Positions 7,375-15,242 of a stretch of DNA of 58,878 nucleotides are shown here, piece after piece. Position numbers and translations under genes: made by a program. Origin of the DNA: Geobacteraceae bacterium (GTDB taxonomy: Bacteria; Desulfobacterota; Desulfuromonadia; Geobacterales; DSM-12255); NCBI GenBank assembly GCA_013377075.1, contig JACABD010000024.1:1-58878 (forward strand). The letters are read 5' to 3'. The notes beneath the pieces are model-generated. The model searched no databases. It saw nothing but the letters and a program-made list of their open reading frames with translations, and had not been told where the DNA came from. How positions within the stretch are numbered: position 1 is the stretch's first letter; each line of letters starts with the position of its first letter.

Positions 7375-8481
7375 ATGAGTAGCACCGTATATTTTACCGA
7401 CATGAGAGCAGGCCACAAGGAGAACCTTTTTGACAAGCTTGCCGGGCTTCTCGGTTGCTGCGAGCTTGACAAACTGATCAGAGGAGGTGACCTGACTGCC
7501 GTCAAGCTACACTTTGGAGAAAAGGGGAATCATGCTTTTGTCCGCCCGGTCTTCATCAGAAAGATTGTCGAAGAGATCAAGAAATCAGGTGGCAAACCGT
7601 TCCTTACCGACTCATCAACCCTTTATCCCGGTGAGCGGAAAGAAGCTGTATCAGCGCTACAGTGCGCCATAGAAAACGGCTTTGCCTATGCATGCGTCAA
7701 TGCCCCGCTTATCATGTGTGACGGCATCAAGGGGCAGAACGCAGTCAGTGTGCCGGTAAACGGCGAACTGCTGAAAAAGGTCAGCATCGGCTCGGAAATT
7801 GTCGAGGCTGACGCCCTTGTCACCGTCTCACACTTCAAATGCCACGAACTGACCGGATTTGGCGGCGCGCTCAAAAATCTGGGAATGGGCTGCTCAAGCC
7901 GTGCAGGCAAGATGCAGCAGCACTCCACAGTTGCCCCAAAGGTCTCAGAAAAGTTCTGTAACGGCTGTGCCATCTGCCTTGAGTCGTGTGCTCACGATGC
8001 CATTGCCATTACCGACAGGAAAGCAGGTATCGATCCCGGAATCTGCGTCGGCTGCAGCAGATGCATCACAGCCTGCCCCCAGAAGGCGATCAATGTGCAA
8101 TGGAACGAGAGTTCATCACTTGTCATGAAAAAAATGGCCGAGTACGCTACCGGTGCCCTCTCGGGCAAGTCGGGCAAGTCCGTTTTCATAAACTTCATCA
8201 CCCAGGTTTCTCCGGCCTGCGACTGCTACGGACACGCGGACGCTCCGGTGGTAAATGACATCGGCATCTGCGCCTCCACCGATCCGGTTGCCATCGATCA
8301 GGCCTGCGCAGACCTGGTAAACAGCGCAAAGGGCAATGTCGGCACAGCGCTGGCAAACGGCCATGAACCGGGGGGCGACAAGTTTCGTGGGGTATATCCT
8401 CAAATTGACTGGGAGGTTCAGCTGGAACATGCTCAAAAGATGGGGATAGGGAGCAGGGAGTACGAACTGGTAAAGATTTAA
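7375..8481 (+). CDS. DUF362-domain protein with two 4Fe-4S clusters
   Basis: 368-residue iron-sulfur protein. Residues 1-175 and the C-terminal part belong to the DUF362 fold (K-L-H-F-G-E-K-G-N-H, S-H-F-K-C-H-E-L-T-G-F-G-G-A-L-K-N). Between them sits a bacterial ferredoxin insert with two C-x2-C-x2-C-x3-C motifs (C-N-G-C-A-I-C-L-E-S-C and C-V-G-C-S-R-C-I-T-A-C-P). No signal peptide, so cytoplasmic. The reaction is unknown; the family is common in anaerobes and presumed to be redox-active. AGAGGAGG precedes the ATG. The 3' end overlaps the convergent histidine kinase gene by four bases. Confidence 0.85.
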   Translation: MSSTVYFTDMRAGHKENLFDKLAGLLGCCELDKLIRGGDLTAVKLHFGEKGNHAFVRPVFIRKIVEEIKKSGGKPFLTDSSTLYPGERKEAVSALQCAIENGFAYACVNAPLIMCDGIKGQNAVSVPVNGELLKKVSIGSEIVEADALVTVSHFKCHELTGFGGALKNLGMGCSSRAGKMQQHSTVAPKVSEKFCNGCAICLESCAHDAIAITDRKAGIDPGICVGCSRCITACPQKAINVQWNESSSLVMKKMAEYATGALSGKSGKSVFINFITQVSPACDCYGHADAPVVNDIGICASTDPVAIDQACADLVNSAKGNVGTALANGHEPGGDKFRGVYPQIDWEVQLEHAQKMGIGSREYELVKI

Positions 8482-9974
8482 ACTCCTTTCAGCTCGACAA
8501 TGAAGATGCTCCCGCCTCCGGGGGCGTCTTCAACCCAGGCCAGACCGTTATACGTTCTGGCGATTTTCTGAACTGTGGCAAGGCCGATACCGGTGCCTGA
8601 GACAGACCGGCCTGTTGACCCCCTATAGAAAAGCTCGAATATACGTGACTTTTCATCATCCGGAACTCCACAACCATGATCCCTGACCATAAGCCGTACA
8701 ATAGAACCATTGCGCTGGCCCGATATCTCTATCTGCTTGCCAGCCGCATAATTAGAGGCATTGCCGACAAGGTTGTCGAGCAGCTGAAGATACAGTGTCT
8801 TTGGAATCATCATATCCGGAATCCAGGAGCAGACAATCGCCGCATCCTCTTCAGGAAGCCCTGGTGAAAAGCGCATCATCACCTCCCTGAGCACCTCATC
8901 CCCGGATACAAGCTGTGCAGGAGACTCCACTTTACCGACAGTAGCAAGAGTCAGCAGATCCTCAAGCATGAGATGCATCCTCTCACCCTGGCTCAACACC
9001 TCGTGTAACATCTCTTTCAATGCGTCAGGCAGATCTGACTCATAATGCTCCAGAATGAACTGTACATAGCCTATGACAGGGGTCAAAGGAGATCTGAGGT
9101 CATGGGAGACCGTATGGACAAAGGCATCAAGCTCCCTGTTCGTCCGCAAAAGCTGCTCTTCAAGCTCCTTTCTGAGACTGATATCCTGAACAAGTGCGAT
9201 TGCATAAGCCGGACGTGAATCCCCGCCAAGTACACAGGCAACTGAGACATGCCCCCACACTGAAGTACCGTCCTTGCGAACATAGCACCTCTCGCAAACG
9301 AATGAGCCGGATTTCAGTGAAAAGAGATCATCATACATGGAGATTACCTTATCCCTGTCATCGGGATGGGTTATCTCAACCATATTTCTGTTTAAAAGTT
9401 CTGCTTCCTCATAGCCGATGAAGGCGGCAAAGGACGGGTTTACCTGAACAATGTTCTTGTTTGTTGAGAGAACAACCATTCCGGCAGCAGCTGTCTGGAA
9501 AATTGACCGGAAACGCTCCTCACTCTCCCTCAGGGCATCCTCAGTCAGTCTCTGCCTGACAACATACCCCCACTGCTGTAGAGCCCTTTCAACTGTCTTG
9601 GCGATATTTGCCAGCGCATCAGGAGTTTTTGAAACATAATCCATTGCACCTGCCTTAATGGCGCCTACAACATCAACCTCGTTCCCCGGATCAACTGTAA
9701 AAATGATCGGAAAGTGTGCACTCCCCCTGTCAAACGGCAAAAGAACAGTACCTCGGCCATCAGGAAGATTGAGATCGGCAATTACCAGATCAGGAGTATT
9801 GTCATCAAGCCAGGCTCTTGCATCGGCTATGGAAGCAACTTCAGTTACAATGTAAACCGTTTCTTTAACGGCGAGAGCATCTGTTATAAGCCCGGCGACA
9901 GCAGCTGACCCCTGAACAAGCAAAAGGTTTATCTGCATCTGTCTGGGCATATTTATTTCAGTAGCTGGATCCAT
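8478..9974 (-). CDS. Receiver-PAS-histidine kinase (soluble hybrid sensor)
   Basis: 498-residue kinase with an N-terminal receiver. The receiver covers residues 14-130 with Asp67 in L-V-I-A-D-L-N-L-P and Lys116. A PAS domain with its PAC segment spans 150-270. A HisKA domain has phospho-acceptor His291 in V-S-H-D-L-R-S-P-L-T-P, and a HATPase ends with G-T-G-I-G-L-A-T-V. No membrane segment. An N-terminal receiver fused to a kinase suggests it is itself controlled by an upstream phosphodonor. The start at 9974 follows AGAGGGGGG and avoids 22 extra residues of the longest frame. No cognate regulator lies next to it. Confidence 0.82.
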   Translation of the reverse strand: MDPATEINMPRQMQINLLLVQGSAAVAGLITDALAVKETVYIVTEVASIADARAWLDDNTPDLVIADLNLPDGRGTVLLPFDRGSAHFPIIFTVDPGNEVDVVGAIKAGAMDYVSKTPDALANIAKTVERALQQWGYVVRQRLTEDALRESEERFRSIFQTAAAGMVVLSTNKNIVQVNPSFAAFIGYEEAELLNRNMVEITHPDDRDKVISMYDDLFSLKSGSFVCERCYVRKDGTSVWGHVSVACVLGGDSRPAYAIALVQDISLRKELEEQLLRTNRELDAFVHTVSHDLRSPLTPVIGYVQFILEHYESDLPDALKEMLHEVLSQGERMHLMLEDLLTLATVGKVESPAQLVSGDEVLREVMMRFSPGLPEEDAAIVCSWIPDMMIPKTLYLQLLDNLVGNASNYAAGKQIEISGQRNGSIVRLMVRDHGCGVPDDEKSRIFELFYRGSTGRSVSGTGIGLATVQKIARTYNGLAWVEDAPGGGSIFIVELKGV

Positions 9975-10011
9975 ACACCCCCCTCTTATCCCTCGATAAA
10001 AAAAACTTTTC

Positions 10012-10020
10012 TGATATACT
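10012..10020 (+). promoter_or_regulatory. Extended -10 promoter element for the MBL-fold gene
   Basis: T-G-A-T-A-T-A-C-T fits the TGn-TATAAT extended -10 pattern (TATACT at 10015-10020). It lies 32 bases before the start codon, with no good -35. Confidence 0.45.
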
Positions 10021-10052
10021 ACATACAAAATACAGCCCAAAAAGGAGTAGTG

Positions 10053-10910
10053 ATGAGGAAAAAATTGCTCTCACCTCTAATTATATTAATTTTATCTGTT
10101 TTCACAGCTTTTTCATCAGCTGCAAGCGAAAAAACTGAAATAACCTGGCTTGGGCAATCAGGCTTTCGCATCATAACTCCCACCGGCAGAGTACTCTTCA
10201 TAGACCCTTGGTTCACCAATTCCGCATATCCGAAAGGCAAAGAGCAATTAGAATCCCATATGAGAGCCGATCTCATTTTCGTCACCCATGGGCATGGGGA
10301 TCATGTCGGCAACAGTGCCGAACTCGCCAGAAAAACAGGCGCAAAGCTTGTTGCCACCCAGGAACTTGGCAGAGCAATGATAAAATATGCTAATTTTCCG
10401 GAAAAGCAGTTCAGTCAGGAAACTGCTGGCAACATCGGCGGGGACATAACACTGCTTGATGGAGAAATCAGGGTTGCCTTTGTCCCTGCAGTCCACAGTT
10501 CAAGCATTGAGACAGACCGTGTCAGCCAGAATGTAAAAAATATCGCCTATGCCGGACAGGCCATCGGTTTTGTAATCAACATCAAGAACGGACCGACCAT
10601 CTACCATACCGGTGATACCGATCTTTTCAGCGACATGGCTCTTGTCAGGGATTACGGGGAGATCGATATAATGATGGTCTGCACCGGCGACAAATTCTCA
10701 ATGGGGGCAAGACGTGCTGCAAGAGCCGTCGCCCTGGTCGATCCGCTCATGGCCATCCCGATGCATTATGTCCCGATCCCTGCCTGGACAAGCGCATCAG
10801 ACACCTTTTCACTGGAAACCAGAAAACTTCTGAAAAAGGATATCTCCAAAGCCCTTGCACCAGGCGAAACCTTCACCTGGGAGCAACCAACCGCGACACA
10901 GAGAAAGTAG
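10053..10910 (+). CDS. Exported metallo-beta-lactamase-fold hydrolase (UPF0173-like)
   Basis: 285 residues with a clear signal peptide (M-R-K-K, a hydrophobic run, A-F-S-S-A-A). Downstream are the MBL metal motif T-H-G-H-G-D-H (His79, His81, Asp83, His84) and a Y-H-T-G-D-T-D segment supplying further ligands. The pattern is closest to the UPF0173 / L-ascorbate-6-phosphate lactonase-like branch, but the export signal is unusual for that branch. Substrate unknown. AAGGAG precedes the chosen ATG; a GTG one codon upstream is possible. The next gene follows after three bases, so the two are probably one transcript. Confidence 0.8.
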   Translation: MRKKLLSPLIILILSVFTAFSSAASEKTEITWLGQSGFRIITPTGRVLFIDPWFTNSAYPKGKEQLESHMRADLIFVTHGHGDHVGNSAELARKTGAKLVATQELGRAMIKYANFPEKQFSQETAGNIGGDITLLDGEIRVAFVPAVHSSSIETDRVSQNVKNIAYAGQAIGFVINIKNGPTIYHTGDTDLFSDMALVRDYGEIDIMMVCTGDKFSMGARRAARAVALVDPLMAIPMHYVPIPAWTSASDTFSLETRKLLKKDISKALAPGETFTWEQPTATQRK

Positions 10911-10913
10911 CCG

Positions 10914-11348
10914 ATGAAGTTAAAAAACCACCTCATAGCCACAACACTGGTCGCCTCACCCATACTGGCATTGAGCAGCCCGGTAGAAACGGCAGCCTTC
11001 TGCGTCGGCAGCGTCCTCATCGACTTCGACCATCAGATTTATTACACCCTGAAAACTGGCAGATATGACATTGCTGGGATGTTTCGATTCTTCAGGGAGG
11101 CTATTGACGAGCATCTTTACTCAATTCCGTACATTGGGGTCTGCATCTTCCACACCGCTGAATTTTTTCTGACAGTGGCCATACTCTCTATCTTTTTCCC
11201 ACTCCTCAAATACCTGCTGGCAGGGCTTATCTTTCATATCATGCTGGACATTTTTGATCTTATCCGTCTGAAAGTCCCCTTCATTCGGGCATACTCGCTA
11301 GTGGAACACCTCATAAGGCGGCGTATGAACGGCTATCCGTTTGTCTGA
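10914..11348 (+). CDS. Small multispanning membrane protein, H/D-rich (YdjM-like)
   Basis: 144-residue protein with about three hydrophobic segments (residues 8-35, 70-105, 105-118). Paired acidic/His sites, L-I-D-F-D-H near 38-43 and H-I-M-L-D-I-F-D around 113-120, resemble the layout of the LexA-regulated membrane-bound metal-dependent hydrolase family. The similarity is weak. It starts three bases after the exported MBL-fold gene, so the two may act together at the membrane. Confidence 0.6.
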   Translation: MKLKNHLIATTLVASPILALSSPVETAAFCVGSVLIDFDHQIYYTLKTGRYDIAGMFRFFREAIDEHLYSIPYIGVCIFHTAEFFLTVAILSIFFPLLKYLLAGLIFHIMLDIFDLIRLKVPFIRAYSLVEHLIRRRMNGYPFV

Positions 11349-11370
11349 AACGGACGGATTCAGATCACCA

Positions 11371-12318
11371 TTACCTCACCAGCTGCAAAGCCAGGGATCT
11401 GATATGCCGTTCGTCTGTACCGCAGCATCCACCGAGAACTTTCAGCCCCAACTCCCCATGCAGTGCGGCAACAGAGGCACCGAAAGAGACAGGCTCCTCC
11501 TCCACTAAAGTATCGCTCTCGTCGAGCTCTTCAGGGGTTAGTGCTGCCGTATTGGCCAGCAGGCCCATAACCCGCTGCCGCACGATGCCTGAAGAGTTGG
11601 TTTCATGGAGCAGCGCCGACCTGGCAAATGAGGCGTGGGTGCAATTGATCATATAGGCAAAGGGGCGGGGATTGACACTGGCGTCGATGGCGGCTATTGC
11701 ATCTTTCAGCGGCGTCCCGTCAAGCAGCGTTCCCTCCGGTCGGACGACAAAGCTGACACTGTAGGGTTTGCCGGTGGCAGCAAGGGCATGGGCGAGACCG
11801 GTGGCTTCACTAAGGGCAGGCAGGGTGGCGGCAAAGAGGAAATCAACCCCTGAATCGGCCAGCTTTCCGGCCTGCCAGCAGTGGAACTCCTGTGCCTCCT
11901 GGACAGCCAGCGCCTCTGCGGGCAGGTAGGCATTGCCGCGGCAGCTCATCAGACCGCAGACCATAACCTTCTTCCCGTATTCTCCATAGCTTTTCACCAG
12001 TTCATGGAGAAACCTGGCATTGTCGCCGTTGACATCCTTCCCACCATAACCGGCAGCCTCAATCCGCTCCCGGCTCGCCCGCCAGGTCGGGGTAGAGAGA
12101 AGCAGCGGCAGGCCGGATTCACGCCCGATCTCCAGGTACTGGCGATAGATACTCTCCAGAGCCGCACGCTTCCCGGCTTCATAGACAAAGGCCGAATTAA
12201 CCAGATATGGATCCAGCTCCAGGCGACTATGGCGGCGCAGCCGCTCGATGACTGCCCCCTCGCCGAGGATGCAGGGGTAGTTGTCAAAAAGTTTCGTAAA
12301 AGAGAGATAGTCACTCAT
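11371..12318 (-). CDS. Homocysteine S-methyltransferase family protein
   Basis: 315-residue zinc-dependent methyltransferase-type TIM barrel. The zinc Cys ligands are visible in A-Y-M-I-N-C-T-H and G-G-C-C-G-T-D-E-R-H-I near the C-terminus, and A-F-V-Y-E-A-G-K-R appears near residue 45. Relatives (MmuM/YbgG) transfer methyl from S-methylmethionine to homocysteine, but some family members act on other methylated compounds, so the substrate is open. AAGGAA precedes the ATG. It ends 22 bases from the convergent membrane-protein gene and follows the flavin-binding gene by 53 bases. Confidence 0.8.
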   Translation of the reverse strand: MSDYLSFTKLFDNYPCILGEGAVIERLRRHSRLELDPYLVNSAFVYEAGKRAALESIYRQYLEIGRESGLPLLLSTPTWRASRERIEAAGYGGKDVNGDNARFLHELVKSYGEYGKKVMVCGLMSCRGNAYLPAEALAVQEAQEFHCWQAGKLADSGVDFLFAATLPALSEATGLAHALAATGKPYSVSFVVRPEGTLLDGTPLKDAIAAIDASVNPRPFAYMINCTHASFARSALLHETNSSGIVRQRVMGLLANTAALTPEELDESDTLVEEEPVSFGASVAALHGELGLKVLGGCCGTDERHIRSLALQLVR

Positions 12319-12371
12319 ATTTGCATTCCTTGCGCAACTCCGTGGAATCTGGCCTGACAGCTTTTACCAGA

Positions 12372-12833
12372 CTATCTCCGTGCTTTGCCGCTGATATGTC
12401 CGATGTCTATCTTGAAGACCCTGGTAGCACTATCTTTCTGTTCAATATACTGTTTCCCCTCTTCCATATAATCGCCGCAGTATTTCTCCAGAAGCCAGAG
12501 CAGGGCATCATAGCGCTCAGCACCGCTCACTTCCGAGGCTACGCCGAATGCCACGGCACTCTCGTACTCGGTACCGAACTTCTCCGGCAGAACTTTTGTA
12601 CAGCCGACAGCGCAGAAGGAAACCTTTGAATTATAGCCGATATTTTCCAGCTTATGGCCGCTGATGGCGCAGTGGAAATAAATGCAATCATTTCTGAAGA
12701 CAAAACTCAAAGGGATGCCATAGGGCTGCCCATCAAGCCCGACGGTAGACAGCACCCCGTATTCAGCTCCCACCAGTATGGCTTCTGCCTCTTGCCGGGT
12801 TATCTCCCGGTCACTCCTGCGGATCGGTCTCAT
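12372..12833 (-). CDS. Pyridoxamine 5'-phosphate oxidase-related, NimA-like flavoprotein
   Basis: 153-residue split-barrel flavin-binding protein. The N-terminus M-R-P-I-R-R-S-D-R-E-I-T, the segment Y-G-V-L-S-T-V-G-L-D-G-Q-P-Y-G-I-P-L-S, and I-Y-F-H-C-A-I-S-G-H-K are characteristic of the NimA/FMN-binding branch. Members bind FMN or haem, and a few reduce nitroimidazoles; the native role here is unknown. AAGGAGC precedes the ATG. It lies 79 bases after the riboswitch-controlled gene and could be on the same transcript. Confidence 0.8.
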   Translation of the reverse strand: MRPIRRSDREITRQEAEAILVGAEYGVLSTVGLDGQPYGIPLSFVFRNDCIYFHCAISGHKLENIGYNSKVSFCAVGCTKVLPEKFGTEYESAVAFGVASEVSGAERYDALLWLLEKYCGDYMEEGKQYIEQKDSATRVFKIDIGHISGKARR

Positions 12834-12912
12834 TTTGGGCTCCTTTAGACAATTGTAGTCATTATGTTGCCACAGTGTCTACAGCCACATCAACCATAAT
12901 AGCTGAACTTCC

Positions 12913-13761
12913 TCAGCCAATGGCAGCCTGAAACACCGGCACAACACGGTCATCTTCAACCATGACCTCATGGGCGCAATGTTCAATCAGTTCATACAGA
13001 TGAAGATACTTGGCAATTTCTGCCGCCTGTCCACATTTTCTGCCGTAATACTTACCCGGCTGGGAATAAACATCGGTGACACTTCTGTCGTCATAGACGG
13101 CAAAATCAAAGGAGCTGTTGGTATCACGTCCGCTGATGTCAATAGTTGGTGGCAACTCCTCACGAAACGCCAGTCGCACATCAATGTCGTCCTGTTGATG
13201 TGCAAGCAGCACCTTCTGAACATCCGTATCAAGCAACCCATCCCTGCTGGTAACAAAAATTCTGGTAATCTGCACCCCACGATCAAGAGCACGCAGGTTT
13301 GCCTGATAGAAATTAACCAAAGCACCTCGATTAAACCATCCGGACGTTAACGGTGAAACCGCCTTTATCTGACGGGTCGACTGATTACTGAGCCTGGCCC
13401 CCTCATGGTAAAACTCCATCTCATCTAGCGGGATATACCCCTCCTGTAGCAGACTGATACTCTTAAGGGTAGCGGCAACAAGTTCATCGGCCTTTGCCTT
13501 GCACTCACTGTCACTGATCTGCGCCAGAGCAAGGGGGATTTCGTGGACATGGCGAAATTGATCTGCCAAGTGAACCTTTGATTTTTCAATATCCTCCCTG
13601 ATCAGATATGTTACCAGAGACAGCAGAATGCCCAACGCAAATACCAGATAGGCGGCAACTTCGTTTTTCAGCACCATGTGAAAGAAAATCGCTAATCCCG
13701 AACCGACCAGAAACTCGATAAATACAGCCAGTTCGTGGATTTTTTTATTAATATTTAGCAT
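12913..13761 (-). CDS. Riboswitch-controlled membrane-anchored protein of unknown function
   Basis: 282 residues. Two adjacent hydrophobic segments (about residues 8-30 and 32-53) are followed by a soluble region of about 225 residues, probably cytoplasmic. The soluble part contains a helical linker (55-105) and an alpha/beta domain (about 110-270) with A-V-S-P, R-A-L-D-R-G-V-Q-I-T-R-I-F-V-T and F-D-F-A-V-Y-D-D-R-S-V. The last pieces recall phospholipase-D-like folds, but no HxK catalytic motif is present, so I do not assign an activity. The ATG at 13759-13761 is preferred over the longer frame because AGAGGAG lies upstream and the longer frame would run through the riboswitch terminator. Transcription should depend on the GEMM-type leader at 13817-13930. 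Confidence 0.7.
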   Translation of the reverse strand: MLNINKKIHELAVFIEFLVGSGLAIFFHMVLKNEVAAYLVFALGILLSLVTYLIREDIEKSKVHLADQFRHVHEIPLALAQISDSECKAKADELVAATLKSISLLQEGYIPLDEMEFYHEGARLSNQSTRQIKAVSPLTSGWFNRGALVNFYQANLRALDRGVQITRIFVTSRDGLLDTDVQKVLLAHQQDDIDVRLAFREELPPTIDISGRDTNSSFDFAVYDDRSVTDVYSQPGKYYGRKCGQAAEIAKYLHLYELIEHCAHEVMVEDDRVVPVFQAAIG

Positions 13762-13816
13762 CGACACTTCTCCTCTTTTATATCTATACAAGTTGCAATC
13801 TGTCTGAAGCAGCAAT

Positions 13817-13866
13817 AAAAAAAGCCGGGTTACCGGAATATCGCCTGATATTTCGGTAACCCGGCT
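13817..13866 (-). terminator. Riboswitch expression-platform terminator
   Basis: Twenty-base arms (13847-13866 and 13823-13842, one G/T mismatch) close on a four-base loop. On the minus strand seven T follow immediately. The 5' arm of this stem is the 3' strand of the riboswitch aptamer, so aptamer folding and termination are mutually exclusive. Confidence 0.9.
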
Positions 13867-13930
13867 GTCTCGTTGAGACCCTATGGGCTTCTGCCCCATC
13901 TTCACAGATGGTTTAGTATTGTCGTATATC
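13847..13930 (-). ncRNA. GEMM-I (probable GEMM-Ib, 3',3'-cGAMP) riboswitch aptamer
   Basis: Minus-strand leader RNA ahead of the 282-residue membrane protein. P1 is GATAT (13930-13926) with ATATC (13851-13847). Then comes A-A-T-A-C-T-A-A-A-C-C-A, and a six-pair hairpin CCATCT/AGATGG capped by a GTGA GNRA tetraloop (13911-13896). The G-C-A-G-A-A-G-C-C joining region follows, then a GTCTC/GAGAC stem (13879-13867) and finally A-G-C-C-G-G-G-T-T-A-C-C-G. These are the conserved blocks of the cyclic-di-GMP-I class. From memory, the CAATACTAAACC strand matches the Geobacter variants that prefer cyclic AMP-GMP. Its 3' strand also forms the terminator arm, so ligand binding should switch the gene on. 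The class call is strong; the ligand choice is inferred. Confidence 0.85.
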
Positions 13931-13957
13931 TGCTGCTTTTTGATTATCGTGTCACTG

Positions 13958-13987
13958 TTGATAACATCAACGCGACGGCAATGTCAA
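13958..13987 (-). promoter_or_regulatory. Candidate promoter of the riboswitch transcript
   Basis: On the minus strand a consensus TTGACA (13987-13982) and an 18-base spacer precede TATCAA (13963-13958). The predicted start lies near 13951, about 20 bases before the aptamer P1 stem. Confidence 0.45.
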
Positions 13988-14139
13988 GCAAAAACTTGCC
14001 AACACCGATGCTAAGCAGCTTGAATTACTGGCTTTTTACCTGCACCAACATAACAATGAGCCAAGTTCTTTTTGATTGATAAAGATGACTGATCCCGGTT
14101 TAGAATTCCTTTGGGTCTCCGCCTCTTTACGTTAAATCA

Positions 14140-14168
14140 CTGCTGTTTTAAGATAGGGCTTTGCCCTA
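14140..14168 (-). terminator. Weak terminator hairpin at the end of corA
   Basis: TAGGGC (14168-14163 reading, including the corA stop codon) pairs perfectly with GCCCTA (14159-14154) around a three-base loop. The T-run after it is interrupted (TCTTAAAA), so efficiency is doubtful. Confidence 0.35.
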
Positions 14169-15230
14169 CAACCACCGCTTTTTCCTGAAGAAAATCAGCA
14201 TCCCTATTGTCACCCCTGCCATCAGCACAAGCACTATAGGGTACCCCAATGGATACTCCAGTTCAGGCATATGCTTGAAGTTCATGCCGTAGAGCCCGGC
14301 AATGAAGGTGAGGGGCATGAAAATGGTGGCAATAATGGTCAGTACCTTCATGATCGCGTTCATCCGGTTGCTGACGCTGGAGAGGTAGATATCAAGCATG
14401 CCGGAGAGCATGTCCCGCAGGGTCTCGGTGGTCTCGATGACCTGGATGGTATGATCGTAAAGATCCCGCAAATAGGTGACCGTTGTCTCCTTGACAAGGG
14501 GTGACTCCCTGCGGATGAGGGCACTGACCACCTCCCTGAGAGGCCAGATGGACCGGTGCAACAGTAGCACCTCCCGCTTCAGTCGATAAAGCCTGGCGAG
14601 GGTTTCAGGAGTCGGCATATTCATCAGCTCTTCTTCCAGATCCTCTATGCGGTTGGCGATATCCTCCAGCACCAGGAAGTAGTTATCAACCACAGCATCA
14701 ATCAGGGCATAGCAGAGATAATCAGCCCCCCTTGTCCTGAGCCTGCCGTCAGGGTTCTTCAGCCGATCCCGTACCTGGGCAAACGGATCGCCGTCAAGCC
14801 CCTCCTGAAAGGTGACCAGCCAGTTACTCCCCAAGAGAAGACTGATCTGCTCGGAGAGAGTCCCTTCGTTGGAGGGGGTGAACATCTTCACAACCATGAA
14901 AAGGTAGGTCTCGTAGTCCTCGCTCTTTGGCCGCTGATCGGTGTTGACGATATCTTCCAGCACCAGCGGGTGGAAGCCGAAACCTGCACCGATCTTCTCC
15001 ATGAGCGGCAGATCGCTGATCCCCTCCACATCGACCCAGGTAACTACGGGCTCAGGTGCAACCCGCAGTTTCAGGTTTTCCGGATCGAGCCGCCGTGTCT
15101 CAATCTTCTCATTGCCATACTCGGCAACCGTGAGCGTCGTGGCACTCTGCCTGACCTCGCCGACATGAACCAGAGTCCCTGGCGAGGCCCCTGCTTTCAG
15201 CCCCTTACGGGGTTTGATGATTTTTTTCAT
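14166..15230 (-). CDS. corA: CorA-family magnesium/cobalt channel
   Basis: 354-residue inner-membrane divalent cation channel subunit. A large cytoplasmic alpha/beta domain is followed by a long stalk helix. Two C-terminal transmembrane helices are separated by the selectivity loop Y-G-M-N-F-K-H-M-P-E-L (GMN signature). The last residues are basic (R-K-K-R-W-L). CorA homologues work as pentamers and carry Mg2+ or Co2+; the exact ion cannot be told here. It starts 12 bases after the polA stop, with AAGGG upstream, and is likely co-transcribed with polA. Confidence 0.9.
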   Translation of the reverse strand: MKKIIKPRKGLKAGASPGTLVHVGEVRQSATTLTVAEYGNEKIETRRLDPENLKLRVAPEPVVTWVDVEGISDLPLMEKIGAGFGFHPLVLEDIVNTDQRPKSEDYETYLFMVVKMFTPSNEGTLSEQISLLLGSNWLVTFQEGLDGDPFAQVRDRLKNPDGRLRTRGADYLCYALIDAVVDNYFLVLEDIANRIEDLEEELMNMPTPETLARLYRLKREVLLLHRSIWPLREVVSALIRRESPLVKETTVTYLRDLYDHTIQVIETTETLRDMLSGMLDIYLSSVSNRMNAIMKVLTIIATIFMPLTFIAGLYGMNFKHMPELEYPLGYPIVLVLMAGVTIGMLIFFRKKRWL

Positions 15231-15242
15231 ATGCGAATACCC

